Program-made: the position numbers and the translations under genes | In this document: one piece after another, positions 1 through 5,686 of the stretch | Layout: each line of letters opens with the position of its first letter | Numbering within the stretch: the first letter of the stretch is position 1 | Notes under the pieces: generated by a model | Databases searched by the model: none | Seen by the model: only the letters and a program-made list of their open reading frames with translations | What the model was told of the DNA's origin: nothing | Origin: Dolichospermum compactum NIES-806 | GTDB taxonomy: Bacteria > Cyanobacteriota > Cyanobacteriia > Cyanobacteriales > Nostocaceae | NCBI RefSeq assembly: GCF_002368115.1 | Contig: NZ_AP018316.1 | Coordinates: 4,079,502-4,085,536, forward strand | Length of the DNA: 6,035 bases | Reading direction: 5' to 3'

Positions 1-1147
1 TGACTCTTTCTGAACCAGGAACTACGAAGGCTTTTATACCTTTTGCAACTTGGCGACCTTGGGCAATTTTGGCGGCTTCTCTCAGGTCGCTGATGCGTCC
101 GTTGGTGCAGCTACCAATGAAGCAGACATCTATTTTTGTGCCTTGGATGGGTTGACCGGGATATAAGTCCATGTAGCGGTATGCTTCTTCGGCGATGAAG
201 CGGTCTTCTTCTAAAAGTTCTGCGGCTGTGGGGACTTTTTCATCTACGCCAATTCCCTGACCGGGTGTAATTCCCCATGTGACTGTGGGGGGAATATCTT
301 CGGCATTAAATACTACTATATCATCATATTCTGCGTCAGCATTACTGCTGAGAGATTCCCACCAAGCAATGGCCTTTTCCCAGTCTGCACCTTGGGGAGC
401 AAAGTCTCTATTTTGTAGATAATCGTAGGTAATTTGATCGGGGTTGACGTATCCACATCGTGCTCCACCTTCTATGGCCATGTTACAAACGGTCATCCGT
501 TCTTCCATGTTCATCTGGGTAAAGGTTGTTCCAGCAAATTCGTAAGCGTAGCCTACGCCACCTTTTACGCCTAGTCTCCGGATGATGTGTAATATTACGT
601 CTTTGGCGTAAACTCCGGGTTTGAGTTGTCCGTTAACTTCGATTTTGCGGACTTTGAGTTTTGATAATGATAGGGTTTGGGAGGCGAGAACGTCTCTAAC
701 TTGGCTTGTACCGATACCAAAGGCGATCGCACCAAATGCACCATGACTTGATGTATGGCTATCTCCACAAGCGATGGTCATTCCTGGTTGTGTTAGTCCC
801 AATTCAGGGGCGATGACATGAACTATTCCTTGATTTCCTGAACCAATATTATAAAAAGTTATGTCATTTTCTTGACAACTCTTTTCTAATGCCTGAATCA
901 TTTCTTCAGCCATACTATCCACAAAGGGACGAGCTTGGTTTTCTGTGGGAACGATATGATCAACTGTGGCTATTGTCCGTTGTGGAAATAATACTTTTAA
1001 ATCCCGCTCCTTCAGCATTGCAAAGGCTTGAGGACTGGTAACTTCATGAATAAGATGTAGTCCAATAAATAGTTGTGTTAATCCTGATGGTAATGTACCA
1101 ACGGTGTGTAAGTCCCAAACTTTGTCAAATAGTGTACCTTTGCTCAT
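1..1147 (-). CDS. leuC: 3-isopropylmalate dehydratase large subunit (partial, C-terminus outside window)
   Basis: This is the large subunit of isopropylmalate isomerase. With LeuD it converts 2-isopropylmalate to 3-isopropylmalate in leucine biosynthesis, in the cytoplasm, using a [4Fe-4S] cluster. Translating the minus strand from the ATG at 1147 gives an open frame of 382 codons to the window edge. The N-terminus begins MSKGTLFDKVWDLH, typical of cyanobacterial LeuC. The aconitase-family motif ACGDSHTSSHG sits near residues 126-136 (Cys127, His131). The cluster motif GSCTNG places its cysteine at residue 347, the same number as in E. coli LeuC. The other two cluster cysteines, expected near 407 and 410, lie beyond the left edge. 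About 85 residues of the usual ~467 are missing because of the window, not truncation; I found no internal stop or frameshift. It is transcribed divergently from petE and has no clear Shine-Dalgarno sequence. The aconitase-family assignment is certain, and LeuC is strongly favoured by the N-terminus. Confidence 0.97.
   Translation of the reverse strand, partial: MSKGTLFDKVWDLHTVGTLPSGLTQLFIGLHLIHEVTSPQAFAMLKERDLKVLFPQRTIATVDHIVPTENQARPFVDSMAEEMIQALEKSCQENDITFYNIGSGNQGIVHVIAPELGLTQPGMTIACGDSHTSSHGAFGAIAFGIGTSQVRDVLASQTLSLSKLKVRKIEVNGQLKPGVYAKDVILHIIRRLGVKGGVGYAYEFAGTTFTQMNMEERMTVCNMAIEGGARCGYVNPDQITYDYLQNRDFAPQGADWEKAIAWWESLSSNADAEYDDIVVFNAEDIPPTVTWGITPGQGIGVDEKVPTAAELLEEDRFIAEEAYRYMDLYPGQPIQGTKIDVCFIGSCTNGRISDLREAAKIAQGRQVAKGIKAFVVPGSERV
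723..730. repeat. HIP1 octamer GCGATCGC
   Basis: This perfect palindromic octamer lies inside leuC, where it encodes part of a conserved Ala-Ile-Ala stretch. HIP1 is greatly over-represented in many cyanobacterial genomes, so it supports the taxonomic reading. It has no gene-specific role that I can see. Confidence 0.85.
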
Positions 1148-1180
1148 ACATCAATCTATGTTAAAGGAGTCGGATTTTCG

Positions 1181-1209
1181 ATTGTATCAGAAATTTGGTG
1201 GCAATGGAA
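1181..1209 (-). promoter_or_regulatory. Possible leuC promoter
   Basis: On the minus strand, TACAAT (plus 1181-1186) could be a -10 box, and TTCCAT (plus 1204-1209) a weak -35 box with exact 17-bp spacing. The start codon would lie about 34 bp downstream of the -10 box. The -35 match is poor and cyanobacterial promoters vary, so this is only a candidate. Confidence 0.3.
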
Positions 1210-1250
1210 TTTTAGAAATCTAGCTGCCGATAGTAGTTAACAAAAAAAAT

Positions 1251-1269
1251 ATATGACGGGTTGTCATAT
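1251..1269. promoter_or_regulatory. Inverted-repeat operator candidate upstream of petE
   Basis: The perfect 7-bp arms ATATGAC (1251-1257) and GTCATAT (1263-1269) flank a 5-bp centre, GGGTT. The right half overlaps the proposed petE -35 hexamer TTGTCA (1261-1266), so a bound dimer would block polymerase. Plastocyanin genes are copper-regulated in many cyanobacteria. In Synechocystis a BlaI/CopY-family repressor, PetR, with the protease PetP, controls petE and petJ. That this dyad is the site of such a repressor is my inference from symmetry and position; I do not have a verified consensus to compare it with. Confidence 0.45.
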
Positions 1270-1288
1270 TTGGCATTGATTGTATTTA
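1261..1288 (+). promoter_or_regulatory. Likely petE promoter
   Basis: TTGTCA (1261-1266) resembles a -35 box. TATTTA (1283-1288) resembles a -10 box with 16-bp spacing. Transcription would start near 1294-1296, giving a leader of roughly 36-38 nt before the ATG at 1332. The inverted repeat at 1251-1269 overlaps the -35 box. The boxes fit consensus only moderately. Confidence 0.45.
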
Positions 1289-1320
1289 AAATGAAATGAG
1301 AACAATAAACATACTTCCAC

Positions 1321-1324
1321 AGGA
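1321..1324 (+). promoter_or_regulatory. petE ribosome binding site (decides the start)
   Basis: AGGA lies 7 nt upstream of the ATG at 1332 and is a normally placed Shine-Dalgarno core. An in-frame ATG at 1296 would add 12 polar residues before the signal peptide and would sit at or beside the predicted transcript start, so 1332 is preferred. Confidence 0.65.
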
Positions 1325-1331
1325 CAGAACC

Positions 1332-1751
1332 ATGAAATCTATCGCAGCAACTTTGCGACGCTTGAGCCTAGCTGTATTAACAGTTATTGTAATTTTTGGT
1401 AGCTTTGCGGTATTCACTCCTACTGCATCTGCGGAAACATATACAGTTAAACTGGGCAGTGATAAAGGTATGTTAGCCTTTGAACCCAAGAAATTGACTG
1501 TTAAAGCTGGTGACACAATTGAATGGGTAAACAACAAAGTTCCTCCCCACAATGTTGTCTTTGATGCTAAGAAAAACCCCGCTAAGAGTGCTGATTTAGC
1601 TAAATCCTTGTCCCATACAAAGTTATTACTAAACCCCGGACAAAAACAAACCACCACTTTTCCTGCTGACGCTCCTGCTGGTGATTATACCTTCTATTGC
1701 CAACCCCACCGTGGTGCGGGCATGGTTGGTAAAATCACTGTTGAAGGTTAA
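1332..1751 (+). CDS. petE: Plastocyanin precursor
   Basis: Plastocyanin is the blue-copper carrier that moves electrons from cytochrome f of the b6f complex to photosystem I in the thylakoid lumen. The product is 139 residues long. Residues 1-34 form a Sec-type signal peptide: basic start with Arg9-Arg10, a hydrophobic core, and cleavage after TASA. The mature protein is 105 residues and starts ETYTVKLGS, the usual length for Nostoc-type plastocyanin. In mature numbering all four copper ligands are present: His39 (in PPHNVVF), Cys89, His92 and Met97 (in YCQPHRGAGMVGK). Arg93 after the ligand histidine is also kept; in this family it contributes to docking. The start at 1332 is chosen for the AGGA at 1321 and the intact signal peptide. 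A dyad upstream suggests repressor control, plausibly by copper, and a long hairpin follows the stop. The gene is monocistronic and divergent from leuC. Identity is essentially certain. Confidence 0.98.
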   Translation: MKSIAATLRRLSLAVLTVIVIFGSFAVFTPTASAETYTVKLGSDKGMLAFEPKKLTVKAGDTIEWVNNKVPPHNVVFDAKKNPAKSADLAKSLSHTKLLLNPGQKQTTTFPADAPAGDYTFYCQPHRGAGMVGKITVEG

Positions 1752-1758
1752 TATATAG

Positions 1759-1798
1759 CTACTTACCATCCTTGTTAATGTACAGGGATGGTAAGTAG
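1759..1798 (+). terminator. Hairpin after petE, likely 3' end or mRNA stabiliser
   Basis: CTACTTACCATCC (1759-1771) pairs perfectly with 1786-1798. The stem can continue inward through four more pairs, including one G-U, to a 6-nt loop (1776-1781), about 17 bp in all. It begins 7 nt after the petE stop. The U-tract of a classical intrinsic terminator is missing: the stem is followed by GTGAACAGAAAAATTT. It may therefore act as a processing or stability element as much as a terminator. Confidence 0.55.
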
Positions 1799-1858
1799 GT
1801 GAACAGAAAAATTTAAAGGTATGTGAAGAAAACTAAAATCACTCAAAACTCTCTTCCT

Positions 1859-1893
1859 GTTCCCTGTTAAGAGTTCCCTGTTCCCTTGCCCCA
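1859..1893. repeat. Heptamer-phased repeat, GTTCCCT type
   Basis: Five consecutive 7-bp units are in register: GTTCCCT, GTTAAGA, GTTCCCT, GTTCCCT, TGCCCCA. Three are identical. This resembles the short tandemly repeated heptamers known from heterocystous cyanobacteria. It is non-coding. Confidence 0.65.
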
Positions 1894-1982
1894 ACGACAA
1901 TTTTTAACCCCCACCTACTTACATTAGCTATACTCAAAACGGCTAAAACTTGGACTTTTTTATAATACAAATAACAGTCTCA

Positions 1983-2020
1983 AAGCCTCTCCCCGTTGCG
2001 GGGAGAGGTTTGGAGAGGGG
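1983..2020. repeat. Dispersed hairpin repeat (CCTCTCCCC / GGGGAGAGG)
   Basis: The 10-bp perfect arms at 1986-1995 and 1999-2008 enclose a TTG loop, and the stem can extend to 1983-2011 with one G-U pair. A second GGAGAGG at 2012-2018 could pair with the same left arm as an alternative. I recall close relatives of this hairpin as a high-copy intergenic element in Nostoc and Anabaena genomes. It might also help transcription end from either side. Confidence 0.6.
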
Positions 2021-2170
2021 TTCCATATTTAGTTAAACAATAAACCGTTTGCAGTATATCAGCAAATCAAAAAGCTGACTTAATATTACAAAAAACAGAT
2101 AAGAAACTAAAGTTTCAGAGTTTAGAGCTTCAGTCAAAAAAAAAGATGTTCCTTTGTACCTCTGCATGAA

Positions 2171-2202
2171 GCAAAAATCAGAAATCCCGATAAAAATCGG
2201 GA
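2171..2202 (-). terminator. Intrinsic terminator of the GH57 gene
   Basis: Read on the minus strand, a 7-bp perfect stem (TCCCGAT, loop TTTT, ATCGGGA; plus 2185-2202) starts 8 nt after the GH57 stop codon. It is followed by a T-rich run, TTTCTGATTTTT. That is the standard form of a rho-independent terminator and shows where this transcription unit ends. Confidence 0.75.
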
Positions 2203-2210
2203 GAATTTCA

Positions 2211-4445
2211 CTAAGGAACATCAATAGGAATCAGACCATTTTCTGGAACATAACCAGAAAAACAACCATCATCAGAAGACACTAAAATCAACCGCAGAGG
2301 ATAATCTGGAGGGACTCGCAAATCAGCCCAAGGTACTGCTATTTCTAAACAAGAATCTAACGCAACTTGGGCGCGAGAGGCACGGGGATACCATAGATAA
2401 TTATCTCCTGCGGCTCGAAACTGCACCGATTGACTGAGTAAATTAACTTCCAAATGATGGTGAAATAGATAATTCAAAGGTGCGCTGTCTGGTACTTCGG
2501 CTAGAGGTATGGAACTATTTACCATTGTCCTATCTGGATAATACCAGAATAGGTGTAAATCTGGAGGTATATCTTTGCCAGGAACAGCGCCAGTTTTAAA
2601 ATCTACTCGCACATAAAAATTCAAATGGTCTACCCCATACCATAAACGTTGGATAGTGCTGCTATTGTGCATAGTTCCTCTAGCACCACCAACTTCAATC
2701 CGCCCAGCTTTATCCCAATCCTGTTCATCACCTTTACCATCTATGAAAGGATGAATAAAGCCCTGTGGTTTATGGTCTGAACGGGCTTCATGAATTTCCA
2801 GCGGAGTGTGCAGATATGGAGGTATGGGTTCATTTAAGGCTTTGTAAATGCCATAGAGATGTTCCCGAAACAATTGGTCAAAAATGGCATCTTGGTTGGA
2901 AGAATGCCCTTCACCAAACCACCAAAACCAGTCTGAACCTTCAGCCGCATACAAAGCTTCCCAAGCTGCGGGGTTGTTTTCTTCTGTGGCTTCGGGATGA
3001 TTTGCTAAGATTTGTCTAGCTGCGGTGAGATAGTCCCAGGCGCGGTTTTTGACGGGATCTCCGATCCATGTGGTAAAATTGCCGTCTACCCAAGAACCAC
3101 TATGGAGTTGTGCAGCGGGAATAGTGGTGGTGGGTGGGTGTTTTTCAATGAATTCGGAAACGGTGACAAGTTTGATATGGGGTTCATTGCTCAAACTTTC
3201 ATACAATGTTTCCAAGAAGTCTTTCCCGTCGTGGGGATAAAATTCCCAACAATTTTCCCCGTCTAGGGCAATTGTCACTAACCAAGGTTGATCATCGTTA
3301 CTTTCTTTTTGTTGTTTAGCGATCGCTTGCAAATGTCCGACTAAATCCGCTGCTGCTTTTTTCGCCGGCATTGCACTGTATGTAAAGCCAATTAAATCTG
3401 ATAATCTATGATCACGGAAAACAATCGCTACTTCACCGGCCGGGGTTTGCAGACGATAGGGACGATAAAGTAATTCTGGTTCTTGGACATTTCCCGCAGC
3501 GTCTCGATGAAAGAAGTGTTTTAATGACCAACCTAAAACTGCTTCATCTGAGCAAATCCATTTAAAGCCTTGTTTAATAATATACGGTAATATTTCTGGA
3601 CTAACGGACTGTTCGGAAGGCCACAAACCTCTCGGTTCTTGTCCAAACCTATCTATATATAAATCCCAGGATTTTTGTAAATGTCGAGGAATATCTTCCA
3701 CCCACTGAAACCGCTGTTTAGGTAATGTCATCTGTGGCACTGCTACTCGTCCAGCGTTAGTATCAGCTAGGAGGGGTAAAATAGGGTGCGTATAGGGTGT
3801 AGTGGTAACTTCCAGTTGTCCACTGTCCTGCATTTTCCGGTGTTGGGGAATAATCTGACTGAGGATTTGCCGCTGTTTGGAATAAATGCGCTGGCGATCG
3901 CCTAAACTAAAATTACGCCCTTGTGCTAACCATGCCGCAATTTCTGGATCATGCCAAAACAAAGGATCAATCCAAGCTAAATTATGCCAAGCTAGTAAAT
4001 CTCCATAATCTGACAACTGCCAATTTGCTAAACACCAATTTTGTCCCTGTTCCTGTCTTTGATAATATAACTGGGCATAACGAGGATGGGGATCAATCAA
4101 AGTATGATGGTTAGCATCAAAGAAATGTTGAACAATAAACTCCTTTTGTTCACGAGTCAACTTTTCTACAGGAGTCAAACTAGCAGTTAAATAAGGGTCA
4201 AAAGCCGTACCCGCAACATAATCTTCTAATTGCAATATTAACGAAGGCACTAAATTCACCGTTTGGTGCAACTTAGGATACTTCTCTAACAATAATACTA
4301 AATCCAAATAATCCTTAGTCCCATGTAAACGTACCCAAGGCAAGCGATATTGTTGACTAGTCACCAGAGAACTACCATTTTCAGGAGATTTATACAACGG
4401 TTGATGTTGATGCCAGATAAACGCAACGTGCAAAGGATGAGACAT
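2211..4445 (-). CDS. Glycoside hydrolase family 57 protein with C-terminal carbohydrate-binding-like module
   Basis: This is a 744-residue protein of the GH57 alpha-amylase/alpha-glucanotransferase clan, expected to act on alpha-1,4-glucans such as glycogen by a retaining mechanism. The N-terminus carries WHQHQPLY (residues 11-18), the GH57 signature histidines. TTTPYTHPILPLL (214-226) is the second conserved block. GLWPSE (273-278) carries the likely nucleophile Glu278. VFRDHRLSDLIGF (342-354) carries the likely acid Asp345. LDGENCWEFY (394-403) is a further conserved block. DWFWWFGEGHSS (505-516) opens the helical part after the barrel. From about residue 562, FIDGKGDEQDWDKAGR starts a beta-rich module resembling the C-terminal domain of glucodextranase. 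I chose the start at 4445 (MSHPLHVAFIW) because an upstream ATG at 4529 adds 28 residues encoded partly by the heptamer repeat. No signal peptide is visible, so it is probably cytoplasmic. The exact activity (amylase, pullulanase or transferase) cannot be read from sequence. Confidence 0.9.
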   Translation of the reverse strand: MSHPLHVAFIWHQHQPLYKSPENGSSLVTSQQYRLPWVRLHGTKDYLDLVLLLEKYPKLHQTVNLVPSLILQLEDYVAGTAFDPYLTASLTPVEKLTREQKEFIVQHFFDANHHTLIDPHPRYAQLYYQRQEQGQNWCLANWQLSDYGDLLAWHNLAWIDPLFWHDPEIAAWLAQGRNFSLGDRQRIYSKQRQILSQIIPQHRKMQDSGQLEVTTTPYTHPILPLLADTNAGRVAVPQMTLPKQRFQWVEDIPRHLQKSWDLYIDRFGQEPRGLWPSEQSVSPEILPYIIKQGFKWICSDEAVLGWSLKHFFHRDAAGNVQEPELLYRPYRLQTPAGEVAIVFRDHRLSDLIGFTYSAMPAKKAAADLVGHLQAIAKQQKESNDDQPWLVTIALDGENCWEFYPHDGKDFLETLYESLSNEPHIKLVTVSEFIEKHPPTTTIPAAQLHSGSWVDGNFTTWIGDPVKNRAWDYLTAARQILANHPEATEENNPAAWEALYAAEGSDWFWWFGEGHSSNQDAIFDQLFREHLYGIYKALNEPIPPYLHTPLEIHEARSDHKPQGFIHPFIDGKGDEQDWDKAGRIEVGGARGTMHNSSTIQRLWYGVDHLNFYVRVDFKTGAVPGKDIPPDLHLFWYYPDRTMVNSSIPLAEVPDSAPLNYLFHHHLEVNLLSQSVQFRAAGDNYLWYPRASRAQVALDSCLEIAVPWADLRVPPDYPLRLILVSSDDGCFSGYVPENGLIPIDVP
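3319..3326. repeat. HIP1 octamer GCGATCGC
   Basis: This is the second perfect HIP1 palindrome in the window, inside the GH57 gene. It is a cyanobacterial genome signature rather than a gene-specific element. Confidence 0.85.
3894..3901. repeat. HIP1 octamer GCGATCGC
   Basis: This is the third HIP1 copy, within the decamer GGCGATCGCC and also inside the GH57 gene. The density, three in about 6 kb, is far above chance for an 8-mer. Confidence 0.85.
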
Positions 4446-4464
4446 ATAATATATAAAAGAGTAA

Positions 4465-4499
4465 GTGACGAGAAATAAGGAACGAGGAACAGGTGACAA
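4465..4499. repeat. Degenerate heptamer-phased repeat upstream of GH57
   Basis: Five 7-bp units run in register: GTGACGA, GAAATAA, GGAACGA, GGAACAG, GTGACAA. They are degenerate but keep a purine-rich G(G/T)(A)AC-like core. The block ends 20 bp before the GH57 start codon, so it lies in the leader or promoter region. Confidence 0.5.
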
Positions 4500-4523
4500 G
4501 TATATCTTACCAATTACCTCTTC

Positions 4524-4537
4524 CCCCATTCCCCATT
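4524..4537. repeat. Two perfect CCCCATT heptamers
   Basis: CCCCATT occurs twice head to tail in the 128-bp gap between the nfu-type gene and the GH57 gene. It resembles the CCCCA-type short tandem heptamers reported from Nostoc and Calothrix relatives. Confidence 0.55.
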
Positions 4538-4573
4538 ACCAGCGATTTAGATAACTTTTTTTACTTCAGAAAC

Positions 4574-4807
4574 TTATCCTACAACTTGTTCTACTTCAGA
4601 GATTTCAGGAATCATTTCCTTAAGACGGCGTTCAATACCCATTTTCAGAGTCATAGTGGAACTGGGACAAGAACCACAAGCACCCTGTAACTCGACTTTA
4701 ACAATCGGTCCATCCAATTCTACGAGTTTTACGTTACCACCATCAGACATGAGATAAGGGCGCATCTCGTCTAATACAGTTTCTACATTTTCTATCGTTA
4801 GTTCCAT
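4574..4807 (-). CDS. nfu: NifU C-terminal-domain (Nfu-type) iron-sulfur cluster carrier
   Basis: This small, 77-residue protein consists only of the NifU C-terminal (Nfu) domain. Such proteins bind a [4Fe-4S] cluster, usually across a dimer, and pass it to client proteins; in cyanobacteria the stand-alone form is a major housekeeping carrier that helps supply photosystem I. The hallmark GACGSCPSS is at residues 42-50, with the cluster ligands Cys44 and Cys47 as CXXC. The N-terminal part VETVLDEMRPYLMSDGGNVKLVE has the family's DGGN turn. Length matches the cyanobacterial single-domain form, and it lacks the scaffold domain of nitrogenase NifU. A weak AGG lies 9 nt upstream of the ATG. It is separated by 128 bp from the GH57 start and 154 bp from the DUF3386 stop, so co-transcription is possible but not indicated. 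Confidence in the family is very high. The gene symbol is generic. Confidence 0.95.
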   Translation of the reverse strand: MELTIENVETVLDEMRPYLMSDGGNVKLVELDGPIVKVELQGACGSCPSSTMTLKMGIERRLKEMIPEISEVEQVVG

Positions 4808-4837
4808 AGGTTTAGACCTGCTTAGTAAATAAATTGG

Positions 4838-4886
4838 TAATTATCCGAGTTGCTAATTATCTAGTGTAGGCTGGAAATGGATAATT
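4838..4886. repeat. AATTATC direct and inverted copies upstream of nfu
   Basis: TAATTATC occurs at 4838-4845 and 4854-4861, exactly 16 bp apart. The inverse GATAATT follows at 4880-4886. The copies lie 31-80 bp upstream of the nfu start codon, where promoter and operator sites are expected. On the minus strand the copies read GATAATTA, and one could serve as a weak -10 box. AT-rich chance repetition is a real alternative. Confidence 0.35.
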
Positions 4887-4912
4887 GGTCATTAGTCATT
4901 GGTTATTGGTCA
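4885..4912. repeat. Short tandem heptamer array, TTGGTCA type
   Basis: Four head-to-tail heptamers are in perfect register: TTGGTCA, TTAGTCA, TTGGTTA, TTGGTCA. First and last are identical and the middle two differ by one base each. This is the classic form of the short tandemly repeated repetitive sequences of heterocystous cyanobacteria. It lies between nfu and the DUF3386 gene. Confidence 0.75.
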
Positions 4913-4931
4913 GTTGCAAAAGAATATTTTT

Positions 4932-4957
4932 CTCCCCTGCTCCCTGCTCCCTGCCTC
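4932..4957. repeat. CTCCCTG / TGCTCCC heptamer repeat
   Basis: TGCTCCC occurs twice in tandem at 4938-4951, flanked by partial units in a pyrimidine-rich run. It ends just before the stop codon of the DUF3386 gene at 4962 and is the second heptamer array in this 154-bp gap. Confidence 0.6.
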
Positions 4958-4961
4958 TTCC

Positions 4962-5600
4962 CTATTCCAGTAGCTGAATATTGGAATAAACAAACTCAGT
5001 AATTGATTGAGGAGTTGCAGTTTTCCCATCTTCATATTCTGCCACTACCTGCTTCGTTAAAATGTAGTAATTACCAAATTTTTGATATGTATCCGTAAAC
5101 TTGAGGATGCTATTAACATCACCTGTTTGCGAATTGCGAAAAACTACATCATAAACAGCAGGGATATAACCGGAGTCTGCTTCTAGGAATTGCTCAGAAT
5201 TAACCTCCAAAGACATCCGACCCATAACCCGAATTTCTTGATATATTTTTTGGTTACGGACTTGATAGTGAGAATCAGTATTTTCACTTTTAACAAAAAC
5301 TGTTTCTGCCGTATCACCCAAACTAAATTCATGTTGACCGTAAAAACTTTGGAAATCGCTGCTTTGACAGCGGGTAATTATTTCCTGTAACTGAATATCA
5401 ATTCCTGCCTCTATTTGTTTATCTGCAACTCCTGTAATTTCTACATTCAAGTTACGGTCAATCTGAATTTTGCCCTTATAAACTTCTCCTTCCTGTAGTA
5501 GTTGCACATCGGCAGTATAACCAGGAAAGTGTTCATCCCAAGTGTAACGACTTTCATAAGCAGTTTGAAATAAAATTCCTGCTGTTGACTGAATTGCCAT
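4962..5600 (-). CDS. DUF3386-like protein of unknown function
   Basis: This is a 212-residue protein that I recognise as resembling DUF3386, a family known mainly from cyanobacteria and without an assigned biochemical role. The N-terminus AGILFQTAYESRYTWDEHFPGYTADVQL matches the family's opening pattern of AYENRYTWD..FPGY. The rest is rich in predicted beta-strand, with alternating hydrophobic residues (VYKGKIQIDRNLNVEI, YDVVFRNSQTGDVNSILKF, YILTKQVVAEY). No signal peptide, transmembrane helix or catalytic motif is visible; the only cysteine, in ITRCQSS near residue 78, is not part of an obvious site. The start at 5600 is the first ATG of the frame, and a TATAAT box lies about 57 bp upstream. 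It is in the same orientation as nfu but 154 bp away, across two repeat arrays. No function is proposed. Confidence 0.85.
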   Translation of the reverse strand: MAIQSTAGILFQTAYESRYTWDEHFPGYTADVQLLQEGEVYKGKIQIDRNLNVEITGVADKQIEAGIDIQLQEIITRCQSSDFQSFYGQHEFSLGDTAETVFVKSENTDSHYQVRNQKIYQEIRVMGRMSLEVNSEQFLEADSGYIPAVYDVVFRNSQTGDVNSILKFTDTYQKFGNYYILTKQVVAEYEDGKTATPQSITEFVYSNIQLLE

Positions 5601-5657
5601 ATCACCACTTTGACTGCGCTTTCCTTAACAGTTTAATTCAAAGTTGTTGTTTTTTAA

Positions 5658-5686
5658 ATTATACAAAAATATATTTGTGTTTTTAC
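5658..5686 (-). promoter_or_regulatory. Probable promoter of the DUF3386 gene
   Basis: On the minus strand a perfect TATAAT (plus 5658-5663) lies about 57 bp upstream of the ATG at 5600. At 17-bp spacing the -35 position reads GTAAAA (plus 5681-5686), a poor match. The -10 box alone makes it plausible in this AT-rich stretch. Confidence 0.4.

Larger units (their letters stand above)
1752..2210. other. Convergent spacer between petE and GH57 (no gene)
   Basis: This 459-bp stretch separates the convergent 3' ends of petE and the GH57 gene. It holds, in order, the petE hairpin, a heptamer-phased GTTCCCT block, a CCTCTCCCC hairpin repeat and the GH57 terminator. The motif ACCTACTTAC at 1913-1922 is the exact complement of 1791-1800 in the petE hairpin's right arm, so an alternative long-range pairing is possible. 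No convincing coding sequence was found. The rest is AT-rich. Confidence 0.7.

Noticed and set aside
542..562. GCGTAGCCTACGCC palindrome-like string inside leuC, similar to a common Nostoc repeat
   Set aside because: It encodes the conserved LeuC segment GGVGYAYE in frame, so it is better explained as coding sequence than as an inserted repeat.
1332..1433. Possible Tat signal in plastocyanin (Arg-Arg-Leu-Ser-Leu)
   Set aside because: The twin arginine is not followed by the full Tat consensus, and cyanobacterial plastocyanins with the same signal type are treated as Sec substrates.
1286..1657. 123-codon open frame on the minus strand
   Set aside because: It lies antisense to petE, whose signal peptide and copper ligands are unambiguous; it is a shadow frame.
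1961..1966. Perfect TATAAT on the plus strand in the petE-GH57 spacer
   Set aside because: No -35 element at suitable spacing and no gene downstream on that strand before the convergent GH57 3' end.
2033..2224. 63-codon minus-strand open frame in the petE-GH57 spacer
   Set aside because: It overlaps the GH57 3' end and its terminator, has a composition typical of translated AT-rich spacer, and resembles nothing I know.
2765..4114. Several plus-strand open frames of 63-84 codons
   Set aside because: All are antisense to the GH57 coding region, whose conserved motifs run through the whole span.
4493..4690. 65-codon plus-strand open frame
   Set aside because: It crosses the repeat-rich gap and runs antisense into nfu; it has no recognisable features.
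1859..4957. CRISPR array
   Set aside because: The tandem units are 7-9 bp without spacers; there are no 25-40 bp repeats at regular intervals and no cas genes.
5190..5390. 66-codon plus-strand open frame
   Set aside because: It is antisense to the DUF3386-like gene.
4574..5600. A dedicated Fe-S or glucan operon of DUF3386, nfu and GH57
   Set aside because: The gaps are 154 and 128 bp, filled with repeats, and the genes have no shared pathway; same orientation alone is not enough.
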